64,000 nt of DNA, taken from contig JAWBNK010000001.1 of assembly GCA_038827615.1 (NCBI GenBank), positions 868,290 through 932,289 of the forward strand. The letters run 5' to 3'. The stretch comes from Thermosphaera sp. (GTDB lineage Archaea; Thermoproteota; Thermoprotei_A; Sulfolobales; Desulfurococcaceae). The translations under genes and the position numbers were made by a program. This document shows, one piece after another, positions 43,600 to 54,191 of this stretch (within the stretch, counting starts at the first letter, position 1; every line of letters starts with the position of its first letter). The notes under the pieces were generated by a model that made no database searches, had not been told where the DNA came from, and worked only from the letters and a program-made list of their open reading frames with translations.

Positions 43600-43664
43600 T
43601 TGAATCAGCACGCTCGTTTAAAGCTCATTGCTTATGCTCACACCGGGGATATTCATCATGAAGA
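43600..43664 (-). ncRNA. Candidate C/D box guide sRNA, possible 23S PTC target
   Basis: On the minus strand: perfect C box ATGATGA (43659-43653), a guide ATATCCCCGGTG, a TGAG-like D', an AATGAGC C' and the D box CTGA (43608-43605). ATCTT and AAGGAT could form an end stem. The guide TATCCCCGG is complementary, as I recall, to CCGGGGAUA of the same conserved 23S segment that the sRNA at 28.2 kb appears to target. It lies between gatE and the phosphatase unit. Confidence 0.5.
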
Positions 43665-43738
43665 TAAAAAACTATGAGCATACGTGCTCGGACAAATGCC
43701 TTGTAATCACCTCTCATCGTCGGGAGTATTCCTCATCG

Positions 43739-45661
43739 CTACTCAATGTTAAGTCTTTCTCTAAGCATCCTTTTAACATTTTCAGCGACGACGGCACCGT
43801 CGATTCTTCCTTTCACTAGTTTCATTGTCTCGCTCATTACTATTGCAAAAGCTTTCTCCCTCTTTGCAAGCAACTTTTCTCTATTATTCATGATAATCTC
43901 GTCAATTATTCTCTCCAAATCTTGAATAGTCAGTTTAGTAAACCCTAGTTCCTTTATTATTTCTTCAATACTTTTCCCGGGTTGCAGAGCCGCTTGTTTG
44001 AGGATTGCTGGAACACCTTCTTTCGAAACCTCTCCTTTCGATATTAGATCAACTACTTTTTCAATAATCTCATCCGTGATGTTTTCAATAGGGATGTTTT
44101 CTTTTCTCAAGGAGGGGATCACGTTGACAAGTATCGAAGCTATTACGGAGGGTTGTACTTCTTTCTTGTACTTTTCCACGAGAGATTCATACAAGTCGAG
44201 TCTTAGATCTCTTATCAGAATAGATGCCAGCTCCTCGCTTAATCCGTGATGCTCAACAAACCTCTTCAATTTGATATCCGGCGATTCAGGAACGAGTTTT
44301 TTGGCTTCCTCGAGGATTTCTTGAGTAATATACACAGTGGGAATGTCGGTTTCAGGGTACATCCTAGCTGCCCCCGGACGTGGCCTGGTGTACTTAGATG
44401 TGCCATCAGGGTTTGCTCCTCTAGTCTCCTCAGGGACTCCGAGTATTGCTTGCCTAGCTCTCTCTATTACCGCTCTTAGAGCGTTTACACTCTTCTCGGT
44501 TTGGTCTGCTACTATTACGATAGCGTCTTCTTCAGGGTTGGCTTTCATCTTCTCATATAGTTTTCTAACCTCGTCGCTTGTTATCCCATAATTGGGTAGT
44601 TCATCGGTATGGAATATTCCTCCAACACCGCCCCACGCTTTAGCGTAGTCGGAGAGTTCCGTGCCAAATCTCCTCCCGGGTTGAATCTCTTTACCCAGTA
44701 ATCCTTTGAATTTTGGCAAAACGGTGGCGTAAACCCCTGCATTTCTCATCGACAAAGCCTTCCTTATGATTTTTGATGATGTCTCCTTGAAAACTTCGGT
44801 TACATCAACGATTTCATCCTTCAAATCACCTGAGTTTACCCCCCTCTTTTCGAGCTCTTCTTTGATCTCGAGAAGCCTTAGTTGCCTGAGAGCTTCTAAC
44901 TCTACTACCCGCGAGATCATATACAAATGCTGAATCCCCTTTATCTCCACTTTTGCCCCATTGCGGATGCTAACGTTGAGGTCCTGTCTTATTGTTCCTA
45001 GACCCCTCTTGGCGCGGCCAGTCAACCTCACCAATTGGCCAAGCTTTAAAGCAATCTTTACAGCTTCCTCGGGATGTGTGATGTCTGGTGCTGTGGCAAT
45101 CTCCACCAAGGGAATTCCCAGCCTATCTAGTCTATAAACTACCTTGTTCTCCTCCTCAACTATTTTTCTCGCTGCATCTTCCTCTAAGCAAAGAGTTTGG
45201 ATCCCTATTCTCTTACCTTCATCGAGAATGTATCCGTTTAAGGCTATCAACGCTGTTCTCTGGAATCCACTGACATTGCTCCCGTCGACGACAATTTTTC
45301 TCATAACATGAACCTCGTCCACAATACGCATGTTTAACGCCATGGCTATAGCTAATGCCAGTTTAAGCGATTCTTCATCTAAATTGTGCGGGGGTTCTTC
45401 ATCAGCTTCCACCAAGCATGAGGACTCCGAAGGAGCCTCGTACACATACATCCTCTCCTTCTTCCACTCCAAGAGGGCAGCAGGGTCTACTTCGCCTGTT
45501 TCGCTTTTAGCGGGCCTGAGCGTTCTCTCAATCCGCAGGCTCGGCGCTTCTTCGAGGAGTTTAGTGGGGCATTGACAAAATAGTTTTCTCAAGGTATCTA
45601 GTTGAACGTGAATCTCGAGTCCAATTCTTAAGCCTATTGCCTCATAATCTAAATTACTCAT
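43739..45661 (-). CDS. gatE: Archaeal Glu-tRNA(Gln) amidotransferase subunit E
   Basis: Phosphorylates Glu-tRNA(Gln) and transfers ammonia to form Gln-tRNA(Gln), with GatD supplying the ammonia. GatB-like kinase core: [44 protein letters not shown] and [10 protein letters not shown]. The GatE-specific AspRS-like insertion (about 290-430) separates the core from the helical C-terminal tail domain. ATG 45661 with GAGGTGGTATC upstream. Overlaps the gatD stop by eight bases. Confidence 0.96.
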   Translation of the reverse strand: MSNLDYEAIGLRIGLEIHVQLDTLRKLFCQCPTKLLEEAPSLRIERTLRPAKSETGEVDPAALLEWKKERMYVYEAPSESSCLVEADEEPPHNLDEESLKLALAIAMALNMRIVDEVHVMRKIVVDGSNVSGFQRTALIALNGYILDEGKRIGIQTLCLEEDAARKIVEEENKVVYRLDRLGIPLVEIATAPDITHPEEAVKIALKLGQLVRLTGRAKRGLGTIRQDLNVSIRNGAKVEIKGIQHLYMISRVVELEALRQLRLLEIKEELEKRGVNSGDLKDEIVDVTEVFKETSSKIIRKALSMRNAGVYATVLPKFKGLLGKEIQPGRRFGTELSDYAKAWGGVGGIFHTDELPNYGITSDEVRKLYEKMKANPEEDAIVIVADQTEKSVNALRAVIERARQAILGVPEETRGANPDGTSKYTRPRPGAARMYPETDIPTVYITQEILEEAKKLVPESPDIKLKRFVEHHGLSEELASILIRDLRLDLYESLVEKYKKEVQPSVIASILVNVIPSLRKENIPIENITDEIIEKVVDLISKGEVSKEGVPAILKQAALQPGKSIEEIIKELGFTKLTIQDLERIIDEIIMNNREKLLAKREKAFAIVMSETMKLVKGRIDGAVVAENVKRMLRERLNIE

Positions 45662-47003
45662 GATACCACCTCGGGAAAAGGTCCATGGTGTGTCTTTGAT
45701 TAATCTCCCCTGCGATATTCTGCATCATGAGCTTTCTCACTTCATCCATATTCGTGGTTACTGAACCAAGAATCCATGATAGCTTAACATATGCCGTCTC
45801 CGGTAGCATGTCAGAGCCCGGTATAACACCTACCTGCAAAAGCCGCCTGCCAGTACTATACACGTTTAAATTAACTCTTCCAAACAAGCATTGACTGGTC
45901 ATAACCACGGGTATCTCGCTCTCGACAGCCCTTCTAATAGAGTCCACTAAGGAATTAGAGATGTGCCCTAATCCGCTACCCTCAATAACTATTCCATGAT
46001 AACCACGGTCGACTAGAAACTCGATTATTTCTTCCTGAAAACCAGGGTAAGCTTTCACAAGGGCTACTTTATCGTCAAACTTGTTCTTCAAAATCGGGGT
46101 CTTGTTTGAATCTCTTGGTTCGAAAACTCTTCCAACTACCCTGACCTCCTTCCTGGCAGGGTAGACAATTGCTATCGGCTTATCATTCACTGATTGAAAA
46201 GCGTCTCGCCTACTTGTATGCATTTTCCTGGTTTTCACACCTCTGTGAACAAGGGAATAAGTATCCGAGGATTCTCCATGCATGACGATCACGGATTCTG
46301 CAAACGGAGCCTTCGAAGCAGTTATCACCGCAGAATACAAGTTGAAGAACGCGTCGCTACTAGGCCTGTCACTACTTCTCTGAGAGCCGACGAATACTAT
46401 TGGAACTGGCTTGTTTTGAATAGCAAAAGCAATGGCTGATGCCGAATATGCCATCATATCTGTACCATGAGCCACTATGACGCCCTCTGCGCCTTCTAAC
46501 ATTTCATGGTATACTTCTCGAGAAATAGTTTCCCAGTCGGAGGGAGTTATGTCTTCGCTAAACTTCTTCATAGTCTCTCTCACGTTGAGGAAAGAAACGT
46601 CGAGTAATTCCGGCGCCCACTCTATTAATTCATTGGCGTCTAATAATGGAGTCACCGCGCCTGTAGTATAGTCCACCTTCGAAGCAATCGTTCCACCAGT
46701 TGCCAGGAGGGAGACAAACGGCTTTTCTATTCGCGAAGAATGTGCCCCGACTGATTGCCTTCCCTTTCGCTTTGATATTACGGTTACATTACTCAAATCT
46801 TCTATTCTTATACCTACATTATACCCATTAGACAATTTCAACACAATTATGGGTCTATTAGAGTAAAGCATCTGCCTAGGCATTAAGACTCCGGTGAAAA
46901 ATTCTCCGTTAGGATTTTCTATTCTAATCAAGTCGCCCGGCTCTGCGCCTGCTTCTCTTAGTTTTTGAGCAACCATTCCAGTGTATCCGTGATAAATATC
47001 CAT
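45654..47003 (-). CDS. gatD: Archaeal Glu-tRNA(Gln) amidotransferase subunit D
   Basis: L-asparaginase-like glutaminase that feeds ammonia to GatE. The N-terminal beta domain (about 1-95) precedes the asparaginase core. The active-site segments are [13 protein letters not shown] with the catalytic Thr and [11 protein letters not shown] with the second Thr-Asp set; [13 protein letters not shown] and IEGSGLGH follow. Length 449 is typical. Translationally coupled to gatE. Together they form the archaea-specific GatDE pair. Confidence 0.96.
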   Translation of the reverse strand: MDIYHGYTGMVAQKLREAGAEPGDLIRIENPNGEFFTGVLMPRQMLYSNRPIIVLKLSNGYNVGIRIEDLSNVTVISKRKGRQSVGAHSSRIEKPFVSLLATGGTIASKVDYTTGAVTPLLDANELIEWAPELLDVSFLNVRETMKKFSEDITPSDWETISREVYHEMLEGAEGVIVAHGTDMMAYSASAIAFAIQNKPVPIVFVGSQRSSDRPSSDAFFNLYSAVITASKAPFAESVIVMHGESSDTYSLVHRGVKTRKMHTSRRDAFQSVNDKPIAIVYPARKEVRVVGRVFEPRDSNKTPILKNKFDDKVALVKAYPGFQEEIIEFLVDRGYHGIVIEGSGLGHISNSLVDSIRRAVESEIPVVMTSQCLFGRVNLNVYSTGRRLLQVGVIPGSDMLPETAYVKLSWILGSVTTNMDEVRKLMMQNIAGEINQRHTMDLFPRWYHE

Positions 47004-47051
47004 GGAAACTCACAAGGGAGATTATGGAAAGTAAAGGTTTAAAAAGAAAAA

Positions 47052-48815
47052 TTATCCACTGTAATCGGGCAGTACTTCTGGAAGCCCTGTTTTTCTCGAA
47101 TAATACCTGTTCAGTAATCTGTGTCCAACTATTAATGATATGACTCCTACCGATAGTAATATGACTGGGTTGAAGATCCCTGCAGCGAACAGTAGGTAAA
47201 GCACGAGGGATACTGCAGCCGCGAATGTTCCATAAGGCATTTGAGTCGTAACGTGGTCAATGTGATCGCTACCGCTAAACATCGAGGACATTATTGTAGT
47301 GTCGCTTATGGGCGAGACATGATCACCGTATATGCCTCCGCCGAAGACAGCTCCTACTGACGCGGCTGAGAGTAAGTATGCCATGCTTACATCATTGAAC
47401 TGTATTAAAGCTATTTTCCAAGCAAGCGGGATCGCTATAGGCATCATTAATGCAAACGTCCCCCAGCTTGTTCCAGTCGTGTACGAAATAAACATCGAGA
47501 CTAGGAAGATTATCAAGGGGACTAGAGTAGCGGGGACATTAGCGCTTATAGCATGCGCAACCACGTAGTCGGCAGTTCCAATGCTTTGCGTAGCCGTCTT
47601 AATAGTCCACGCCAGTACGAGGATCGCATTAGCGTAGACCATAAGGTACATTCCTCTAATGGTGTACTCCATGGCTCTTCTAAACGATATAACTCTAGAG
47701 AGCAGTGCCCCAACAAATGATATCGTGAAGCCTGTGAAGCTTCCCCATAACAAGGCCGTTGCGGCATCAGCATTCATTAGTGCATCCACGAAACCGATAG
47801 TCCACCATTGGGCTTCAAGCCCTTCTTCTTCAATGATCACTAATGCTCCCGTATACCACATGCCTAACAGGGTTATTCCGATCAACCCTATTATCGAAGC
47901 TATAAACAGCAAGTATGATGCTTTTTTCTCGGCTGTCACTTGTCCAAGTACTGTTTCAGTCGGCATTAAGGGTTGAGCCCCATCCCTTAACACTTTCCCT
48001 TCGGTCACAGCCCTATACTCGGCCTTCAACATTGGACCGAAATGTCTCCTCGAAGCTGCAACGAGGAATACTAAAACAAGAGCTAGAATCGAGTAAAAGT
48101 GGAATGGCACTGAGCTCAACCAGAGCGCGTAAGCAGATACATCTGGAGCCGCCGATACCAGACCATCCTCGAACTGACTACGCAACACATCGAACGCTCC
48201 ATTGATTTGGGCAACCTCGTATCCGATCCACGTAGACACAAGCATTAATCCGGCGACGGGAGCCGCTGTGGAGTCAACTATGTAGCTTAAGAGTTCCCTG
48301 CTCACTCTATGCTTATCTGTAAGCGGCCTCATCGAGTTCCCTACCACGATGGTGTTAGAGTAGTCATCAAAGAAGACAAATAATCCTAGAAGCGACGTCA
48401 TGATGGATGCGCTCCTCGCCGATCTAATCCGGCGTCCAATTACCTCTGCGAGCGAGTGCATAGAGCCTGACACGTATAAAATAGCTACCATCGCTCCTAT
48501 TATGAAGTCGAAAAGCAGTATTGTAGCGTTCCAAGAATCAGTGACGCTGGAGACAATCCATTTCCAAGTCTCCATTATCGCCATGAGGGGGTTGTATCCA
48601 TGAACCATTAAAGCCGCTATCCAAATGCCCGCAAATAATGCTGGTAGTACTTGCTGAGTATAGATAGCCAAGAAGATGGCTACCAGCGGCGGCAGTAGCG
48701 GGAACGTCGGGTATGGGAACCTCGCTCCCTCAGGCATGTATTCGGCTTCAGGAGGGGCAAATGCAACGAAGCCGATCATTAATACAACTATCAATAGTAT
48801 TAACTTTGCCTTCAT
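47052..48815 (-). CDS. NhaC-family Na+/H+ (or other ion) antiporter
   Basis: A 587-residue polytopic membrane protein with about 12 helices. The family core is visible in FVFFDDYSNTIVVGNSMRPLTD and SYTTGTSWGTFALMMPIAIPLA, and VGAVFGGGIYGDHVSPISDTT with the conserved acidic residues. NhaC members exchange Na+ for H+; some carry dicarboxylates instead, so the substrate is uncertain. ATG 48815 is supported by GGTGGG upstream. It lies between gatD and S30e on the minus strand. Confidence 0.87.
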   Translation of the reverse strand: MKAKLILLIVVLMIGFVAFAPPEAEYMPEGARFPYPTFPLLPPLVAIFLAIYTQQVLPALFAGIWIAALMVHGYNPLMAIMETWKWIVSSVTDSWNATILLFDFIIGAMVAILYVSGSMHSLAEVIGRRIRSARSASIMTSLLGLFVFFDDYSNTIVVGNSMRPLTDKHRVSRELLSYIVDSTAAPVAGLMLVSTWIGYEVAQINGAFDVLRSQFEDGLVSAAPDVSAYALWLSSVPFHFYSILALVLVFLVAASRRHFGPMLKAEYRAVTEGKVLRDGAQPLMPTETVLGQVTAEKKASYLLFIASIIGLIGITLLGMWYTGALVIIEEEGLEAQWWTIGFVDALMNADAATALLWGSFTGFTISFVGALLSRVISFRRAMEYTIRGMYLMVYANAILVLAWTIKTATQSIGTADYVVAHAISANVPATLVPLIIFLVSMFISYTTGTSWGTFALMMPIAIPLAWKIALIQFNDVSMAYLLSAASVGAVFGGGIYGDHVSPISDTTIMSSMFSGSDHIDHVTTQMPYGTFAAAVSLVLYLLFAAGIFNPVILLSVGVISLIVGHRLLNRYYSRKTGLPEVLPDYSG

Positions 48816-48870
48816 ATTATAACCCACCACGAGAACATGTATATTTTGGAAAACTAGCGGTATAAAAGCA

Positions 48871-49020
48871 TTATTGTTGTTTAGGAGGGTTTAAAATCCT
48901 TCTAACATACTCTACTCTATTTCTAACTCTCGGAGGCTTGTTTTTCTTCTGCTTTGGAGGTATCTTAGGGGTTGCGTTCCTGACTTTCCCTGCTTTTGTA
49001 AGCGAACCGTGTGTTGGCAT
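48871..49020 (-). CDS. rps30e: Ribosomal protein S30e
   Basis: A 49-residue protein starting [20 protein letters not shown] and continuing with the basic [18 protein letters not shown] stretch. This is the typical short archaeal S30e (eukaryotic S30/FAU C-terminal) sequence. It ends in a TAA after NPPKQQ. It is easily missed by ORF finders because of its length. It diverges from the Nop5 gene, sharing an A/T-rich promoter gap of about 100 bases. Confidence 0.95.
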   Translation of the reverse strand: MPTHGSLTKAGKVRNATPKIPPKQKKNKPPRVRNRVEYVRRILNPPKQQ

Positions 49021-49121
49021 ATTAACACACCTTATTTTCTTTCTATCGAGTTTTCTACGGTTTTAAGGGATATTTAAATATTCTTTAAATAATATAAAAC
49101 AATGATACCTCGGTGAAAGTA

Positions 49122-50333
49122 ATGGCAAAAGCCTATCTTGCTGAAACATTTATTGGAGTACTAGCTTTCAATGATGATAAAAAGCCGATAATAAGCATCC
49201 CAGCCCCAAGCTCCATTGATGACCACGTTGAATATCTTTTAAGAATTGAAAACGGTGAGGATACCCCTCAGTTAATCGAGGCCCTTAGCAAGCTAAAAGA
49301 AGCGGGTTTCTCAGAAGTAGAGGTAGAGCATCTGACGACGGCAAGACATGTTTCAAACCATGGCTTGACACCAATCATCTCCTCAAAGAGGGAGTTATTC
49401 CTAGAAGTGCGCGGGAGGCTCCCTAACATCGCATTAGAATTGGGTTTATTCAAAACAGTCGAAGAGTACTACCTAAAATACCACGAGATAATGATGGAAT
49501 ATACTAGAAGAAAGCTCCGAAGGGAAGCTCAGAAAAGAGATCTCCTAGCTGTCCAGGCGATTAGAGCTATAGATGACATAGATAAAACCATCAACCTCTA
49601 CATTGCAAGGCTCAGGGAGTGGTACAGCATTCACTTCCCAGAGCTCGACGAGCTGGTAAAGGAGCATCCGGAGTATGCGAAGCTGGTTCTGGAGCTGGGT
49701 GATAGAAGTAATTTCACGAAAGAAAACCTAAGGAGGCTCGGCTATTCCGAGGAGAAGGCCACGAAGTTAAGCGAGGCAGCCAGGATGAGCATTGGAGCCG
49801 ATTTGAGTGATTTCGATTTAAACTACATCAGAATTCTTGCAAACATAGTACTCGAGTTGTATAAGTTGAGGGACACTTTAGATGGATATATCGAAGTAGT
49901 AATGAAGGAGGTGGCCCCCAATATTACATCCATTGTTGGCGCAAAACTAGGAGCAAGGTTAATGAGCATTGCTGGAGGGTTAGAAAGGCTCGCCAAGCTC
50001 CCGGCCAGCACTATCCAGGTATTAGGAGCTGAGAAAGCATTGTTCAGAGCTTTGAGAACAGGCGGTAAGCCTCCTAAACACGGTGTTCTGTTCCAGTATC
50101 CTGCAATTCACAAGAGCCCAAAGTGGCAGAGAGGTAAGATCGCGAGGACGGTTGCAGCTAAGCTAGCAATAGCTGCAAAGATAGACTTTTTCAGTGGTAG
50201 ATTTATCGGTGATAGGTTAGTGAAAGAGATTGATGAGAGGATAGAAGAGATTAAAAAGCTATACGCTAAACCACCTGTTAAGAAGGAGGAAGAAAAGCCT
50301 AAACCCAAACCTAAGAAGAAGTGGAGGAGGTGA
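49122..50333 (+). CDS. nop5: Nop5 (Nop56/58-like) C/D box RNP core protein
   Basis: Scaffold of the archaeal box C/D 2'-O-methylation complex, linking L7Ae-bound sRNA to fibrillarin. The N-terminal domain (1-115) is followed by a coiled-coil, and by the NOP domain signature [20 protein letters not shown] and [17 protein letters not shown] Lys-rich C-terminal tail ([15 protein letters not shown]) completes it. ATG 49122 is chosen because CGGTGA lies just before it (GTG 49113 is upstream). Operon with fibrillarin. Confidence 0.97.
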   Translation: MAKAYLAETFIGVLAFNDDKKPIISIPAPSSIDDHVEYLLRIENGEDTPQLIEALSKLKEAGFSEVEVEHLTTARHVSNHGLTPIISSKRELFLEVRGRLPNIALELGLFKTVEEYYLKYHEIMMEYTRRKLRREAQKRDLLAVQAIRAIDDIDKTINLYIARLREWYSIHFPELDELVKEHPEYAKLVLELGDRSNFTKENLRRLGYSEEKATKLSEAARMSIGADLSDFDLNYIRILANIVLELYKLRDTLDGYIEVVMKEVAPNITSIVGAKLGARLMSIAGGLERLAKLPASTIQVLGAEKALFRALRTGGKPPKHGVLFQYPAIHKSPKWQRGKIARTVAAKLAIAAKIDFFSGRFIGDRLVKEIDERIEEIKKLYAKPPVKKEEEKPKPKPKKKWRR

Positions 50334-50338
50334 GCAAC

Positions 50339-51046
50339 TTGAGTGAAGTAGTTAGTATTAAACCTCATGGAAAATACTATGGAGTCTTCATTGTGGAAAT
50401 GGATGATGGAAGCGTGAGACTCGCCACTAGAAACTTAGTACCGGGTCACAGGGTTTATGGTGAGAAACTCTTCAGGTATGAAAACGTAGAATACCGGGAG
50501 TGGAACATGTATAGGAGCAAACTGGCCGGCGCCTTAGGAAATGGTATTTCTGAGATGCCGATTAGAGAAGGGCATAAAATCCTTTACCTTGGAGTGGCCT
50601 CCGGAACCACTGCAAGCCACGTATCCGATATAATAGGAGCTGATGGAAAGGTATTCGGGGTAGAATTTGCTCCAAGGGTCATGAGAGAATTCGTGATCGT
50701 TGCAGATGTTAGGAAGAACTTAATACCAATACTCGCTGACGCTAGGAAACCGTTTCAATACCGCCACGTAGTCGAACTCGTCGACGGCTTATATGCCGAT
50801 GTAGCCCAGCCGGATCAGGCATCCATAGTGGCTGACAATGCCGATTACTTCCTAAAGGATGGGGGATACTTGTTGATGGCTATCAAAGCCAGGAGTATCG
50901 ACGTGACAAAGGAGCCCAGCGAAGTTTACAGGAAAGAGATCAACACCCTGAAGGAGCGCGGCTTCGAGATTGTTGATGTGGTCCACTTAGAACCTTATGA
51001 CAGAGACCATGCGATGGTTCTAGCGACATACTCTAGGAGAAAGTAG
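50339..51046 (+). CDS. flpA: Fibrillarin-like rRNA/tRNA 2'-O-methyltransferase
   Basis: Catalytic SAM-dependent subunit of the C/D RNP. The SAM motif is [19 protein letters not shown], and [19 protein letters not shown] and [11 protein letters not shown] form the catalytic surface (the Lys-Asp-Lys-type residues). 235 residues, normal for archaea. TTG 50339 has GGAGGTG six bases upstream; an in-frame GTG at 50321 is weaker. It follows nop5 with five bases between and is probably the same transcript. Confidence 0.97.
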   Translation: MSEVVSIKPHGKYYGVFIVEMDDGSVRLATRNLVPGHRVYGEKLFRYENVEYREWNMYRSKLAGALGNGISEMPIREGHKILYLGVASGTTASHVSDIIGADGKVFGVEFAPRVMREFVIVADVRKNLIPILADARKPFQYRHVVELVDGLYADVAQPDQASIVADNADYFLKDGGYLLMAIKARSIDVTKEPSEVYRKEINTLKERGFEIVDVVHLEPYDRDHAMVLATYSRRK

Positions 51047-51117
51047 AAATGTTTTAATGGGTTTTTAACAATTATTTTTAATCAAATATGTAAAAATCAG
51101 TTGTATAAGGGTTTGCC

Positions 51118-52008
51118 TTGAAAGGCTCTAAGGAGTTCGACGAACTAATTGATGAAGTTTTGAGTACGTTGAAGAGAGGAGGTTACATCGTTCATATAGT
51201 ATCGTATCCCGAGGACAGGCGAAGCATCGACATAGTAGCTAGAAGGGATAAGGAAGTATTGTTAATAAAAGTAGCACTGGATGCTGATAAAATCACAAAT
51301 CTGGAGATCGAAGATCTGCGCAAATCCGCGGTCGCATACTCTGCCTCAAGCATCATAATTTCTAGGTCTTACAAGGGGAGAAATATAGAGGATGACGTTG
51401 TGTATGTTAAAGGCAACGTCAACGTGATCTCGCCCGAGCTATTTAAGAACTATATTGTGAAGAACGAGAAACCGTTGATATACAATATCAAGGGTGTGTA
51501 TGTTCTACGCTTGGATCCTCATAAATTCTGTGAGAGAAGAATGGAGATGAATCTCTCAAGGGGGGAGCTGGCTGAAGCTTTGGGATTAACGCGTAAAGCT
51601 CTTTATCTATATGAGAAGGGCTCCTCGATGGTTTCATTGAACACGGCTTTACAGTTGGCGGAATATTTTGGAGAAGACATATTTAAAGAGATCGATCCCC
51701 TCAAAGACAGGGTCAGCGAAGAAGATGCAACAGTCATCAAGAGCGATCGAGAACGCTTGGATCGAGAGCTTACAAATATTCTCTCAAGGTATAACTATGT
51801 AGGTATTCTATTCAAGAGGACGCCAGTCGATATTGCGTTGAAAGGTGATAGAACATTCAGCATCGTAAAACAAGATGAAACAATGGAGTCTCATCGAAAA
51901 TTAGATGAAGCAGAAGAAATGGCCAACCTAACGGAATCCCTCTTAATAGTGTTGAAGGAGAAGGATGGGTTGAAGGAACTTGAAAAATTAATTAAGAAAA
52001 TTGCATGA
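51118..52008 (+). CDS. Archaeal HTH (cro/C1-type) regulatory protein
   Basis: A 296-residue protein with a nuclease-like or restriction-fold N-terminal region (IDEVLSTLKRGGYIVHIVSYPEDRRSIDIVARR). A central cro/C1 helix-turn-helix (MNLSRGELAEALGLTRKALYLYE, near 140-170) and a C-terminal domain with ILFKRTPVDIALKGDRTF complete it. The architecture matches the conserved archaeal 'putative HTH-type transcriptional regulatory protein' family. Start TTG 51118. It precedes the THEP1-like gene, which starts 19 bases after it. Confidence 0.8.
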   Translation: MKGSKEFDELIDEVLSTLKRGGYIVHIVSYPEDRRSIDIVARRDKEVLLIKVALDADKITNLEIEDLRKSAVAYSASSIIISRSYKGRNIEDDVVYVKGNVNVISPELFKNYIVKNEKPLIYNIKGVYVLRLDPHKFCERRMEMNLSRGELAEALGLTRKALYLYEKGSSMVSLNTALQLAEYFGEDIFKEIDPLKDRVSEEDATVIKSDRERLDRELTNILSRYNYVGILFKRTPVDIALKGDRTFSIVKQDETMESHRKLDEAEEMANLTESLLIVLKEKDGLKELEKLIKKIA

Positions 52009-52027
52009 TACTCAGTGCGGAGTAAAA

Positions 52028-52561
52028 ATGAATATCGTGATAACCGGACGACCTGGGGTTGGAAAGTCTACTCTTTTCATGCATGTTATTAACAAGTTGA
52101 GAGAGAAAGGGTTCATGGTATATGGCTTTCGCACTCCAGAAGTCAGGGATGGAGGCGTCAGACTGGGGTTTAAGATAGTAGACTTGTCCACTGGTGAAGA
52201 GTCCTGGTTAGCCAAAAAAGGCGTTAACTCGCCGGTCAAAGTGGGGTCTTATGGAGTGTTGGTCGAGGAAGCCTCAGCATTAATCGAGAAATCTTTGAAA
52301 ACAGCAATAGAAGCTAACGGTATTATAGGTATTGATGAAGTTGGACCCATGGAGCTGAAAATACCAGTATTTAAGCCATTGCTTCTCAAAATATTAGCGA
52401 AAAATACAGTGAAAATCCTGGTAGTCCACGAGAGAATGAGCGATTCAGAAATCCTATCGAAACTTAACAACGGGAAGTGGTTTAATGTAACAGTTTCAAA
52501 CAGAGAGATCTTACGGGATAAAGTCTTTGAAGAGGCGTATGCTTCACTAAAGAGGGTTTAA
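52028..52561 (+). CDS. THEP1-family nucleoside triphosphatase
   Basis: P-loop NTPase of the THEP1/AqTHEP1 family, which hydrolyses a range of NTPs. Walker A GRPGVGKST (7-15), the segment FRTPEVRDGGVRLGFKIVDL, and Walker B-like IIGIDEVGPMELK are present. ATG 52028 with GGAG five bases upstream is preferred over ATG 52001, which lies inside the previous gene. Cellular role unknown; nucleotide housekeeping is a common suggestion. Followed two bases later by trm1. Confidence 0.93.
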   Translation: MNIVITGRPGVGKSTLFMHVINKLREKGFMVYGFRTPEVRDGGVRLGFKIVDLSTGEESWLAKKGVNSPVKVGSYGVLVEEASALIEKSLKTAIEANGIIGIDEVGPMELKIPVFKPLLLKILAKNTVKILVVHERMSDSEILSKLNNGKWFNVTVSNREILRDKVFEEAYASLKRV

Positions 52562-52563
52562 GT

Positions 52564-53730
52564 ATGATATTTCAGGAAAGCGAGGAAGTAATTAGCGAAG
52601 GACTTGCCAGAGTAATTGTTCCACGTTTGAAATACTACATCAGGTCGGATGGAAGGTTTGAACCAGCATGGATGCCCGTTTTCTACAATCCAGAAGCCGT
52701 TCTCGGGAGAGACGTCACGGTTTTATATCTCTCCACAAGATTTAAGAACGGTTCAACATTCATAGACGCTTTGGCAGGGACTGGAGTACGGGGTATTAGG
52801 ATATCGTTAGAGGCAAACGGCGAAGGCATAGTCAACGATGTAGATCCTAGGGCTTACTACTATATTAAAAGGAACATCGCCATTAACAATCTTCAACAAA
52901 GAGTTCAAGCCTTCAATCAGGAGGCAAATGCCCTTTTAAATATGCTCACCTTCACCGGGATTCCGTTCGACTACGTAGATGTTGATCCATACGGCTCACC
53001 CGTTCCCTACCTTGATTCAGCGTTTAAACCACTCGCCAAGAAGGCATCGCTAGGGATCTCAGCCACAGATACCGCGCCCTTAACATGTAGCAATAGGGCC
53101 AAAATGCTTAGAAGGTACTGGCACAAGTGCGTTGACGTGGACTTCAACAAGGAGTTGGGTATACGCGTCTTGATATCCAACGTGGCTCTTAGAGGAGCCG
53201 CTCACGATGTTGCCGTAAAGCCTGTGGTATCATTCCAATACCGGCACTATTACAGAGTTATATTTGAAACGGAGCGGGGCGCTTCGCCCTCTCTCGCTAC
53301 TCTCAACAAATGCATAGGCTATATATGGTATTCCCCCAAGACGCTTGAAAGAGGATTCATTGATAATGAAGTGGGAACGATGGAACTCGAGAAAGAAGGA
53401 GTCGTCTTAGTTGGACCCTTGTGGAAGTGCAACATTTTTTCAACCGAGGTGATCAACGATATGATCATTAATTCCACAAAATATCCATGGCTTCAGAGGC
53501 AAACGATCAAGCTACTGAAAACGCTAAACGATGAATCAAGAGTTGAAAACCCGTACGTCAGGCTCGACAAAATATATTCCAGAGTCAAAAAGAACATGCC
53601 TCCAATCGAGAGGATTATTGAGGCCTTACAAGACCATGGATTTAGAGTATCCAGAACGCATTTCGACCCGAGAGGCATTAGAATAGATGGGGACTTCCTA
53701 GAAGCGGTCAAAATACTAGAGAGCCTTTAG
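52564..53730 (+). CDS. trm1: tRNA (guanine26-N2)-dimethyltransferase
   Basis: Forms m2,2G at position 26 of tRNAs. The SAM-binding motif is DALAGTGVRGIRISLEA and the catalytic VDVDPYGSPVPYLDSAF (DPxG). Cysteine-containing segments (TCSNRAKMLRRYWHKC) and the C-terminal domain with HFDPRGIRIDG complete the typical archaeal length of 388. The last 15 bases overlap the convergent TFE-beta gene. Confidence 0.96.
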   Translation: MIFQESEEVISEGLARVIVPRLKYYIRSDGRFEPAWMPVFYNPEAVLGRDVTVLYLSTRFKNGSTFIDALAGTGVRGIRISLEANGEGIVNDVDPRAYYYIKRNIAINNLQQRVQAFNQEANALLNMLTFTGIPFDYVDVDPYGSPVPYLDSAFKPLAKKASLGISATDTAPLTCSNRAKMLRRYWHKCVDVDFNKELGIRVLISNVALRGAAHDVAVKPVVSFQYRHYYRVIFETERGASPSLATLNKCIGYIWYSPKTLERGFIDNEVGTMELEKEGVVLVGPLWKCNIFSTEVINDMIINSTKYPWLQRQTIKLLKTLNDESRVENPYVRLDKIYSRVKKNMPPIERIIEALQDHGFRVSRTHFDPRGIRIDGDFLEAVKILESL

Positions 53731-54150
53731 CTGAGGCCCCAACTCTCTAACAAGTTTTCTAATATAATCTGATAGCCATGTGCATGTTGTAGGATCATAG
53801 TATCCTCCCTGGTAGCACCTGTATATGAACGGGCAACTTACGCACACAACATCCAATACTTCTTCGAGACCGCTCTCACTTTTGGCTGATTTACGAGCCA
53901 CCAGTACCTGATTTATCTTCTCAATATCCGGTTCAATAAGGAAGGTCTTTCGCCCATTTACCACAGCCTCCTTTCTCCTGATGATTCCAATAGACTCCAG
54001 TTTCTGTAAACTTCTCGAAGCAGCTCTACTGTCTAGTTTAAGTTCCTTCCAAATCTCGCTCTGATATAGAGGTTTGTCAGAGTTTCTCAATATGTGACGT
54101 AGTATCCTCAAATCCTCATCACTTAACTCGTAATCTAGTTGAGAGGTCAT
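53716..54150 (-). CDS. TFE-beta / RPC39(RPC34)-like transcription factor
   Basis: A 144-residue protein with an N-terminal winged helix (LSDEDLRILRHILRNSDKPLY) and a C-terminal Fe-S-type cysteine set at residues 103, 106, 112 and 123 (CVSCPFIYRC then CTWLSDYI). This matches the crenarchaeal orthologue of RNA polymerase III subunit RPC39, known as TFE-beta, which with TFE-alpha aids promoter opening. TFE-alpha is not in this window. ATG 54150 with GTGAG upstream. Confidence 0.88.
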   Translation of the reverse strand: MTSQLDYELSDEDLRILRHILRNSDKPLYQSEIWKELKLDSRAASRSLQKLESIGIIRRKEAVVNGRKTFLIEPDIEKINQVLVARKSAKSESGLEEVLDVVCVSCPFIYRCYQGGYYDPTTCTWLSDYIRKLVRELGPQLKAL

Positions 54151-54191
54151 TTCTGACTCACTGAGCCTACTTTTAATTAATATTATGGAAA

